From contig NZ_FXUZ01000001.1 in the NCBI RefSeq assembly GCF_900183575.1, positions 62,001 through 126,000 on the forward strand: DNA of 64,000 nucleotides, read 5' to 3'. Source of the stretch: Staphylococcus cornubiensis. Lineage in GTDB: Bacteria > Bacillota > Bacilli > Staphylococcales > Staphylococcaceae. Positions 57,308-64,000 of the stretch are shown here, one piece after another; position 1 is the stretch's first letter, and every line of letters begins with the position of its first letter. The position numbers and the translations under genes were made by a program. The notes under the pieces were generated by a model. The model did not search any database and was not told the DNA's origin. It saw only the letters and a program-made list of their open reading frames with translations.

Positions 57308-57400
57308 AAGAAAGCGTTTTAGATGTTTTGACAACACAAATTATGATACACTTTGAAAATGACATGAAAACTTATTATAATAACAAATAAAGCGTTTTCT
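57308..57400 (+). promoter_or_regulatory. ccpA promoter with cre-like sites
   Basis: TTGAAA (57353-57358), 17 bases and TATAAT (57376-57381) form a near-consensus promoter. AAAGCGTTTTCT at 57389-57400, just after the expected start point, and AGAAAGCGTTTTAGA near 57310-57323 upstream resemble cre half-sites, fitting autoregulation of ccpA. The remaining part of 57134-57307 shows no gene. Confidence 0.6.
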
Positions 57401-57413
57401 AGGAGGAAGGATT

Positions 57414-58403
57414 ATGACTGTAACCATTTATGATGTGGCTAGAGAAGCAAGAGTATCTATGGCGACGGTATCACGCGTAGTGAATGGCAATCAAAACGTG
57501 AAACCTGAAACAAGAGATAAAGTGAATGAAGTAATTAAGCGTTTAAACTATCGTCCAAATGCCGTAGCACGAGGTTTAGCAAGTAAGAAAACAACAACAG
57601 TGGGTGTGATTATTCCGGATATTTCAAACATCTACTATTCGCAATTAGCACGTGGGTTAGAAGATATTGCGACGATGTATAAATATCATACAATTATTTC
57701 GAACTCAGATGATGATCCGGAGAAAGAAAAAGAAATCTTTAACAATTTATTAAGTAAACAAGTCGACGGTATCATCTTCCTTGGTGGAACGTTGACGGAT
57801 GACATTAAAGAACAAATTAGTCGTGCTTCTATCCCTGTTGTTGTATCAGGAACAAATGGCAAAGATGACGGCATCGCATCTGTGAATATTGATTTTGTGC
57901 AAGCAAGTAAAGAAGTGACACAAAAATTAGTCGAAACAGGTTCTAAAAAGTTTGCTTTCGTTGGCGGTGGCTATTCTAAAAAAGCACAAGAAGATGTCTA
58001 TGAAGGACTTAAAGAAGTGTTAGAGCAACATCAACTCGCTGTGGATGAACATTTATTATATGTTGGTAATGAAACGTATAAAGATGGTTTGCGTGCTTAT
58101 GAAAAGTTAAGTCACTATCAACCAGATGCAGTATTATCTATCAGTGATGAACAAGCAATTGGTATTGTACATGGTGCGTTAGATCATGGTTTAGAAGTAC
58201 CGAAAGATATTCAAATTGTAAGCTTTAACAACACACGTTTAGTTGAAATGGTGCGACCACAACTTTCAAGTGTCATTCAGCCTTTATATGATATTGGTGC
58301 AGTGGGCATGCGTCTCTTAACAAAATATATGAACAATGAAGATATTGAGAATCCAAACGTCATCTTACCACATAAAATTCAATATCGTGGTACGACACGT
58401 TAA
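57414..58403 (+). CDS. ccpA: catabolite control protein A
   Basis: LacI-family master regulator of carbon catabolite repression. The N-terminal helix-turn-helix and hinge are [20 protein letters not shown] and [14 protein letters not shown], then [16 protein letters not shown]; the core sugar-binding fold follows ([20 protein letters not shown]). 329 aa is the normal length. ATG 57414 follows AGGAGGAAGG. It sits between aroA and the acetate genes acuC-acuA/acsA, which CcpA is expected to repress. Confidence 0.97.
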   Translation: MTVTIYDVAREARVSMATVSRVVNGNQNVKPETRDKVNEVIKRLNYRPNAVARGLASKKTTTVGVIIPDISNIYYSQLARGLEDIATMYKYHTIISNSDDDPEKEKEIFNNLLSKQVDGIIFLGGTLTDDIKEQISRASIPVVVSGTNGKDDGIASVNIDFVQASKEVTQKLVETGSKKFAFVGGGYSKKAQEDVYEGLKEVLEQHQLAVDEHLLYVGNETYKDGLRAYEKLSHYQPDAVLSISDEQAIGIVHGALDHGLEVPKDIQIVSFNNTRLVEMVRPQLSSVIQPLYDIGAVGMRLLTKYMNNEDIENPNVILPHKIQYRGTTR

Positions 58404-58413
58404 AAATTGCATT

Positions 58414-58462
58414 AAAAAGGGACGAGTGAAGCGTTGTTACACGTGGACTCGTCCTATTTTTT
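58414..58462. terminator. terminator between ccpA and acuC
   Basis: GGACGAGT (58420-58427) and ACTCGTCC (58447-58454) pair, flanked by A and T runs, so it can act for both converging genes. Confidence 0.8.
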
Positions 58463-58489
58463 ATATGTCAGTACGTTGTAGTGTTAAAG

Positions 58490-59647
58490 TTAAAACCAGC
58501 TTAAAATATTTTCAGCGACTTGATTATTTTGTTGTGTAATTTCTGCACGTCTCGGTATTTCTTGGTAATCTTGAAATTGTTCTTCCCAATATTCTGGAAT
58601 CGGAACAGGGCTATAATGACGCCACTTGTTCAACCAATCTTCAGGGAGACGACCTTGAAGTGGGGGTTGATGAATTAAACTTAAATAAATATGACTCCAG
58701 GCTCTCGGTACCACACGCCATATATTATATCCACCGCCCCCCAACATGATTTGTTTGCCATCACAATATTTTTCAGCAATTTCAGTGATAATATAAGGAA
58801 TTTGATACAGTGTATTTAAATCACAACTCATATGTGTTAAAGGATCTAAATAATGAATGTCCGACCCATTTACACTGACAATAAAATCTGGTTGAAATGA
58901 TTCAGCGACTCGATACAACGTTTTTTTAAAAACATCTAAAAATGATTCATGTTCAGTGTACGGTTCTAGCGGTACATTGATAGAGTATCCAAATCCTTGA
59001 TCCGTTCCTCTCTCAGTGTAATGGCCAGAACCTGGAAATAAAAATTTGCCGGTTTCATGAATAGAGTAGTTCATCACTTGATCTGTCGCATAAAAAGTCC
59101 ATTGAACACCGTCCCCATGATGTGCGTCTGTGTCAATATAGAGGACGCGTTGTTGATATCTCTCATTTAAATATTTAATGTAAATCGCAGCGTCATTGTA
59201 CACACAAAAACCACTCGCTCGACCTTCATGTGCATGGTGCAAGCCACCACCTAAATGGCAACCGTTACGAAATTTCCCATCCATAATCGCATCGACTAAA
59301 TTTAAGCCGCCACCGATAATTGTTGCTGTACTGCGATGAATTCTAGAAAAGACATGCGTATCTTCATCATCTAAACCATACTTTTGTTGTTCGTCAGGGG
59401 CAAGAAGATTTCTTTCACCACGCATAATCGCTTGAATATAATCATATTTATGTACCATTGCAATTTCATCAATCGTTGCTTGTCTTGGCTTAATAATTTG
59501 TTCTTCAGATAAATAACCTGTTGACTGTAATAATTCGGTCGTTAGTTTCACTCGCATTTGATTGAATGGGTGCTTATTATGAAATCGATAGCGTAGTAAT
59601 GCATCTGAATAAACATAACCCGTTTCTCGTTGTGACTGATTTTTCAT
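58490..59647 (-). CDS. acuC: acetoin utilisation protein AcuC (deacetylase)
   Basis: Zinc deacetylase of the histone-deacetylase superfamily; in Bacillus it removes acetyl groups from acetyl-CoA synthetase. LGGGLHHAHEGRASGFCVYND (His pair) near 132-152, YIDTDAHHGDGVQWTFY near 170-186, and SVNGSDIHYLDPL near 257. 385 aa. ATG 59647 follows GGGGGGA. It follows acuA by 13 bases. Confidence 0.93.
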   Translation of the reverse strand: MKNQSQRETGYVYSDALLRYRFHNKHPFNQMRVKLTTELLQSTGYLSEEQIIKPRQATIDEIAMVHKYDYIQAIMRGERNLLAPDEQQKYGLDDEDTHVFSRIHRSTATIIGGGLNLVDAIMDGKFRNGCHLGGGLHHAHEGRASGFCVYNDAAIYIKYLNERYQQRVLYIDTDAHHGDGVQWTFYATDQVMNYSIHETGKFLFPGSGHYTERGTDQGFGYSINVPLEPYTEHESFLDVFKKTLYRVAESFQPDFIVSVNGSDIHYLDPLTHMSCDLNTLYQIPYIITEIAEKYCDGKQIMLGGGGYNIWRVVPRAWSHIYLSLIHQPPLQGRLPEDWLNKWRHYSPVPIPEYWEEQFQDYQEIPRRAEITQQNNQVAENILSWF

Positions 59648-59660
59648 ATCACATCCCCCC

Positions 59661-60293
59661 TTAGAAAAAGAAACGATTCATAAACCTGATATCATCAAAA
59701 GCTTCCATTTGGTCGACTGTAATGTTTTTACCAATTCGTGCCATTAAACAGTTTGCAGGATGGCTCGTAATTTCCGGGTCATCTGTCGCAAATACTTCTA
59801 ATCCCCCATTCGACATCATTCGTTGCATTAACTTTTTATATTCAAATACGTCGAGTTTTGAGTTTTTTAGATCCCAATGCCAATAGTATTCGGTTGTAAT
59901 GATAATATAATCTTCCATTTCAGGACTACGTGTACTTACTTTTAGCAACATACGCCCTAAACCTAACCCCCGATAAGCTAAACTAATTTCAATTGCGCCA
60001 AGTTCTAATAAATAGGGGAGTTGACCTTCAGACCATCTCTCCATTGGATCAGGATATAAATAAGTGACGTAACCGACGATATGATTTTCCTTTCTAATGA
60101 TGTAAATGCGCCCTTCGTCTAATGTACTGATTTCCTGTATTGCTTCAAATTGTTCAATCGGAATCCGAAATGCATCGAGACCATCATCGAAAGTAAAAGT
60201 TTGTAACTGTGATTTTGAAACTGGACCTTCAATAATAAAAGTTTGTCCTTGAGCGGTATAACTTTCATACTCATAGGTTTTAATATGTTTCAT
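59661..60293 (-). CDS. acuA: acetoin utilisation acetyltransferase AcuA
   Basis: GNAT acetyltransferase that inactivates acetyl-CoA synthetase by acetylating its catalytic lysine (Bacillus, S. aureus). The acetyl-CoA loop reads ISLAYRGLGLGRMLLKVS near 115-132, after LLELGAIE. 210 aa. ATG 60293 follows AAAGGAGATG; an upstream in-frame start would run through that site. Operon acuA-acuC diverges from acsA, the substrate of both enzymes. Confidence 0.92.
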   Translation of the reverse strand: MKHIKTYEYESYTAQGQTFIIEGPVSKSQLQTFTFDDGLDAFRIPIEQFEAIQEISTLDEGRIYIIRKENHIVGYVTYLYPDPMERWSEGQLPYLLELGAIEISLAYRGLGLGRMLLKVSTRSPEMEDYIIITTEYYWHWDLKNSKLDVFEYKKLMQRMMSNGGLEVFATDDPEITSHPANCLMARIGKNITVDQMEAFDDIRFMNRFFF

Positions 60294-60384
60294 GGGCACA
60301 TCTCCTTTCTTACATATTGCACTATTTTTATTATATGATAACACTTACACAATTTCACCTTAAATTCTGAATAAGTACAATTTT

Positions 60385-60437
60385 TTGAAAACGATACTCC
60401 GATAATGTATAATGATGTTAGTTTGAAACCGATTACA
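60385..60437 (+). promoter_or_regulatory. acsA promoter with two cre sites
   Basis: TTGAAA (60385-60390), 17 bases, TATAAT (60408-60413). TGAAACCGATTACA at 60424-60437 matches the cre consensus TGNAANCGNWNNCA exactly and lies just downstream of the start point; TGAAAACGATACTC at 60386-60399 overlaps the -35 with a weaker match. Confidence 0.78.
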
Positions 60438-60456
60438 ATACAAGGGGGTACTTGTG

Positions 60457-62166
60457 ATGAAAGTCGAAGTTTACAAAGGGGATCAAGGCAACTTCAATTT
60501 AACAGATTATCAAACTACATATGACCAGTTTGATTGGCAAGAAGTAGAGAAAGTGTTTTCTTGGTATGAAACTGGAAAAATAAATATGGCATATGAATGT
60601 ATTGACCGTCATGTAAATGAAGGGAAAGCTGACAAAATTGCATTAAATTATAAAGATAATCGACGTAAAGAAAGCTACACATTTAAAGATTTACAAGAAA
60701 AATCGAATCAAGCTGCCAATGTATTAAAAGACAAAGCAAATGTTCAAAAAGGTGACCGCGTATTTATTTTTATGCCACGTACGCCAGAACTTTACTTTGC
60801 TTTTTTTGGAATTTTAAAGTTGGGTGGCATTGTAGGACCTTTATTTGAAGCATTTATGGAAAAGGCAGTGAAAGACCGCTTAGAAAATAGTGATGCTAAA
60901 GTGATTATTACGACGAATAGTTTATTATCACGTATTCCACAAGAGCAATTACCAAATTTAGAAACCATTGTTGTCGTTGATGATGATGTAGATGCGCAAT
61001 ATGTGGACTTTAATCAAGAAATGACCACTGCATCGACGTCTTTTGATATTGAATGGTTAGAGCGTGAAGATGGTCTGATTTTACACTACACTTCAGGTTC
61101 AACTGGCCAACCAAAAGGGGTATTGCATGTACAAGAAGCGATGTTACTACACTACATTTCTGGTAAATACGTCCTCGATTTCCAAGAAGATGACGTGTAT
61201 TGGTGTACGGCAGATCCAGGTTGGGTAACAGGTACATCTTACGGTATCTTTTCCCCATGGTTACACGGTGTGACGAACTGTATCGCTGGGGGACGTTTTT
61301 CTCCAGAGAGCTGGTATTCTATGATAGAAGATTTCAAAGTGACAATTTGGTACACAGCACCGACTGCATTAAGAATGTTGATGAGTGCGGGTGATGACTT
61401 AGTTGAAAAATACGATTTGTCTACAGTAAGAAGTATTTTATCAGTAGGTGAACCACTCAATCCAGAAGTGATTAAGTGGGCGAAAAAAGTTTACGGCAAA
61501 CGTGTATTGGATACGTGGTGGATGACTGAAACGGGTGGCCACATGATCGTCAACTACCTTGCAGAAGATATCAAGCTCGGTTCAATGGGGAAACCATTAC
61601 CTGGTATTGAAGCAGCAATTATTGATAATGAAGGAAACGTGTTGCCACCGAATCGAATGGGGAATCTCGCAATTAAAAAAGGTTGGCCTTCAATGATGCG
61701 CGAAGTTTGGAAAAATCCTGAAAAGTATCAATCTTACTTTATTGGAGACTGGTACGTTTCAGGAGACTCCGCTTATCAAGATGAAGATGGCTATTTCTGG
61801 TTCCAAGGCCGTGTCGATGATGTTATTATGACAGCTGGTGAGCGTGTTGGACCATTTGAAGTAGAGTCGAAATTAGTTGAACATGCTGCAGTTGCAGAAG
61901 CAGGTGTTATCGGTAAGCCAGATCCGGTTCGCGGTGAGATTATTAAAGCTTTCGTTGCATTGCGTCAAGGTTATGAGCCTTCTGATGAATTGAAAGAAGA
62001 TATTCGTAAGTTTGTTAAAGAAGGTTTAGCTGCACATGCTGCACCAAGAGAAATTGAATTTAAAGATAAGTTGCCGAAAACGCGTTCAGGTAAAATCATG
62101 CGTCGCGTATTAAAAGCGTGGGAGCTCGATTTACCAACAGGCGATTTAAGTACAATGGAAGATTAA
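60457..62166 (+). CDS. acsA: acetyl-CoA synthetase
   Basis: Converts acetate, ATP and CoA to acetyl-CoA. The phosphate loop LHYTSGSTGQPKGVLH near 208-223, DTWWMTETGGHMIVNYL near 351-367, SGDSAYQDEDGYFWFQGRVDD near 430-450, and the catalytic lysine in LPKTRSGKIMRRVLKA near 541-556, which is the AcuA acetylation target in relatives. 569 aa. ATG 60457 follows AAGGGGG. Regulated at two levels: CcpA through cre sites, and acetylation by the divergent acuA/acuC products. Confidence 0.97.
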   Translation: MKVEVYKGDQGNFNLTDYQTTYDQFDWQEVEKVFSWYETGKINMAYECIDRHVNEGKADKIALNYKDNRRKESYTFKDLQEKSNQAANVLKDKANVQKGDRVFIFMPRTPELYFAFFGILKLGGIVGPLFEAFMEKAVKDRLENSDAKVIITTNSLLSRIPQEQLPNLETIVVVDDDVDAQYVDFNQEMTTASTSFDIEWLEREDGLILHYTSGSTGQPKGVLHVQEAMLLHYISGKYVLDFQEDDVYWCTADPGWVTGTSYGIFSPWLHGVTNCIAGGRFSPESWYSMIEDFKVTIWYTAPTALRMLMSAGDDLVEKYDLSTVRSILSVGEPLNPEVIKWAKKVYGKRVLDTWWMTETGGHMIVNYLAEDIKLGSMGKPLPGIEAAIIDNEGNVLPPNRMGNLAIKKGWPSMMREVWKNPEKYQSYFIGDWYVSGDSAYQDEDGYFWFQGRVDDVIMTAGERVGPFEVESKLVEHAAVAEAGVIGKPDPVRGEIIKAFVALRQGYEPSDELKEDIRKFVKEGLAAHAAPREIEFKDKLPKTRSGKIMRRVLKAWELDLPTGDLSTMED

Positions 62167-62177
62167 GAGAAAATATT

Positions 62178-62213
62178 AAAAGGTTTGGGCTATATCATGT
62201 CCAGGCCTTTTTT
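62178..62213 (+). terminator. acsA terminator
   Basis: AAAGGTTTGGGC pairs with GTCCAGGCCTTT (G-U wobbles), followed by T residues. Confidence 0.75.
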
Positions 62214-62218
62214 GATGG

Positions 62219-62475
62219 ATTTATATCCATGCATGATGAAACCATCGAAAAATGAGGATGAAGTGGAGGTGAAAATGGGATGCTATTGTTTGTCATCATT
62301 TCGGAACCTTGCCCTAAATGACTGTACTGGATGTAAGATTGCCTAGAAGGTTGACACTCTTGAAGGGCCAGCTCCTAAGAACACGAAGCTTTGAGGGCAA
62401 TCATAAACACAATTCATAGCGAAAGGGCAAGTTAAACAAAATACTGCATCAATAGCATCAAAAATTTTTATGCAT
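62219..62475 (-). repeat. multi-hairpin intergenic repeat, copy C, internally deleted
   Basis: Shares both ends with the repeat at 23.4 kb in the same orientation: ATCGAAAAATGAGGATGAA on the left, and CATAGCGAAAGGGCAAGTTAA plus CAATAGCATCAAAAATTTT on the right. The middle part with the stem series is missing. With the fhs leader it fills the gap 62214-62622; no gene is supported. Confidence 0.82.
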
Positions 62476-62501
62476 CATCTCTATTTCAGAAAATAGGCTT
62501 G

Positions 62502-62581
62502 TTTTTGTTCGACAATCACCCCATTGTTCGTTATGATAAATATTGAAACAGCTTGATATATTTTATTTGTATGCGTTTACA
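62502..62581 (+). promoter_or_regulatory. possible PurR boxes and cre-like site before fhs
   Basis: TTGTTCG occurs at 62505-62511 and 62525-62531, 20 bases apart; on the other strand each gives CGAACAA, as in the PurR box core. TGTATGCGTTTACA at 62568-62581 differs from the cre consensus at one base. fhs is purine-regulated in staphylococci, but these sites are unproven. Confidence 0.4.
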
Positions 62582-62622
62582 TAACGTCATCATTTCTCAA
62601 ATTGATTAAGGGGTTGAATTAT

Positions 62623-64000
62623 GTGAGTCATTTAACAGATTTAGAAATTGCAAATCAATCAACATTAAAACCAATTAAGGAAATTGCTGAAAAAGCAGGT
62701 ATTTCCGAAGATGCACTTGAACAATATGGCCACTACAAAGCCAAAATTGATATTTCCAAAATCCAAACAAAAAATGAAAAAGGGAAGGTTGTACTTGTGA
62801 CGGCAATGAGTCCAACACCTGCTGGAGAAGGGAAATCGACAGTGACAGTTGGATTGGCAGATGCATTCCAACAAATCAATCAAAATGTGATGGTCGCATT
62901 ACGTGAGCCAGCACTTGGACCGACATTCGGTATTAAAGGTGGGGCAACTGGCGGCGGCTATGCGCAAGTACTCCCAATGGAAGATATTAATTTGCATTTT
63001 AATGGTGATTTTCATGCAATTACGACAGCTAATAATGCACTCTCAGCTTTTATAGATAACCATATTCATCAAGGTAATGAACTTGGTATTGATCAACGTC
63101 GCATTGAGTGGAAACGTGTATTGGACATGAACGATCGCGCACTCCGTCAAGTGATTGTTGGTATTGGTGGTCCAACACAAGGCGTACCAAGAGAAGATGG
63201 TTTCAATATTACAGTTGCCTCAGAAATTATGGCGATTCTTTGCTTGAGTACTGGTATCAAAGACCTTAAAGAAAGTATTTCGAAAATTACGATAGGTTAT
63301 ACGCGTGAACGTCAACCTGTCACTGTTAAAGATTTAGGTGTAGAGGGCGCTTTAGCGATGATTTTAAAAGATGCGATTAAGCCGAATCTTGTACAAACCA
63401 TTGAAGGCACACCTGCACTCATTCATGGTGGTCCATTTGCGAATATTGCACATGGTTGTAACTCAATTATCGCAACAGAGACAGCACGTGATTTAGCGGA
63501 TATCGTAGTCACAGAAGCAGGTTTTGGTTCTGATTTAGGTGCTGAAAAATTCTTGAATATTAAATCACGTAAAGCGAACTTCGAACCTGATGCGGTCGTG
63601 ATTGTCGCGACGATTCGTGCGCTTAAAATGCATGGTGGTGTAGCGAAAGACAATTTAAAAGAAGAAAATGTTGTCGCACTTAAAGCCGGTATTAAAAACT
63701 TAGAACGTCATGTCCAAAATATTCGCAAATTTGGTGTTGAACCTGTCGTGGCTTTAAATGCTTTCATTCACGATACAGACGCAGAATTTGAATTTGTGCA
63801 ACAATGGGCGAAAGAAAATGATGTTCGCTTATCATTAACAGAAGTTTGGGAAAAAGGTGGTAAAGGTGGTACGGATTTAGCAGAAAAAGTACTTGAAGTC
63901 ATTCATTCACCAAAACAATTCAAACGATTATACGAATTAGAAATGCCACTTGAAGAGAAAATTGAAAAAATCGTTAAAGACATTTATGGCGGTTCAAAAG
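62623..64000 (+). CDS. fhs: formate--tetrahydrofolate ligase, 5' part
   Basis: Makes 10-formyltetrahydrofolate from formate, ATP and THF for purine and fMet synthesis. Incomplete: the frame runs off the right edge after 459 codons of about 555. Seen: the P-loop [21 protein letters not shown] (near 60-80), [22 protein letters not shown] (near 93-114), [20 protein letters not shown] and [18 protein letters not shown] 62623 follows AAGGGG at 62609-62614. Confidence 0.96.
   Translation, partial: MSHLTDLEIANQSTLKPIKEIAEKAGISEDALEQYGHYKAKIDISKIQTKNEKGKVVLVTAMSPTPAGEGKSTVTVGLADAFQQINQNVMVALREPALGPTFGIKGGATGGGYAQVLPMEDINLHFNGDFHAITTANNALSAFIDNHIHQGNELGIDQRRIEWKRVLDMNDRALRQVIVGIGGPTQGVPREDGFNITVASEIMAILCLSTGIKDLKESISKITIGYTRERQPVTVKDLGVEGALAMILKDAIKPNLVQTIEGTPALIHGGPFANIAHGCNSIIATETARDLADIVVTEAGFGSDLGAEKFLNIKSRKANFEPDAVVIVATIRALKMHGGVAKDNLKEENVVALKAGIKNLERHVQNIRKFGVEPVVALNAFIHDTDAEFEFVQQWAKENDVRLSLTEVWEKGGKGGTDLAEKVLEVIHSPKQFKRLYELEMPLEEKIEKIVKDIYGGSK

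Overview
The window is chromosomal DNA of a low-GC Firmicute and almost certainly a Staphylococcus. The gene order menE-menC, pckA/metK, tal, sigS, sagB, ribDE-BA-H, putA, rot, leuS, murJ, pepV-dat, trmB, sftA-murC, aroA-ccpA-acuCA-acsA-fhs matches the S. aureus backbone, and rot, sigS and sagB are staphylococcal markers. The proteins look clearly diverged from S. aureus, so another species is likely (perhaps the intermedius/hyicus group). That is inference from memory, not a search.

Layout. 1-4.1 kb: menaquinone genes menE-menC, yidD, a Nudix hydrolase and an alpha/beta hydrolase. 4.1-9.5 kb: pckA and metK diverge around a SAM riboswitch, followed by a membrane protein and an aldo/keto reductase. 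9.5-14.9 kb: two overlapping crcB fluoride channel genes, a transaldolase-like gene, and sigS with its partner gene, whose product looks like the core of ComK, then the glucosaminidase sagB. 14.9-16 kb: a 26-codon membrane peptide and a broken osmoprotectant-binding lipoprotein gene. 16-21.5 kb: a FAD/NAD(P)-binding protein and the FMN-riboswitch-controlled riboflavin operon. 21.5-28.5 kb: a TetR regulator divergent from a hydrolase, proline dehydrogenase, a 39-codon exported peptide, an L-lactate dehydrogenase with a probable Rex site, and rot. 28.5-37 kb: the tRNA-modification pair mnmM-ytqA, an MFS transporter, T-box-controlled leuS, a rhodanese, a tandem repeat array and a flavoprotein. 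37-47.3 kb: murJ-rsuA, a stress protein, pepV-dat, ytmP-trmB, ytnP, an M42 aminopeptidase and a thioredoxin. 47.4-64 kb: ytpQ-ytpR-sftA-murC-ytxG-ytxH-like-aroA-ccpA, then acuCA divergent from acsA, and fhs running off the end.

Most genes are conserved housekeeping or central metabolism. Carbon-catabolite logic is concentrated around ccpA: candidate cre sites lie at ccpA, acsA and pckA, fitting a switch between glycolysis and acetate use/gluconeogenesis. Two genes (39617 and 53557) have good SigB-type promoters.

The least explained content is intergenic. A repeat family built of nested hairpins occurs at about 23.4-23.9, 34.9-35.6 (three tandem copies), 55.4-55.7 and 62.2-62.5 kb. Between copies the loop and flanks are conserved while both arms of the central stem change together, which suggests that the folded structure matters. 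Other points of interest are an odd sigS translation start, a ComK-like SigS partner, two small peptides missed by ordinary gene calling, a hydrolase lacking its nucleophile, and the decayed opuC-like gene. No rRNA, tRNA, CRISPR array, prophage or insertion sequence was seen.
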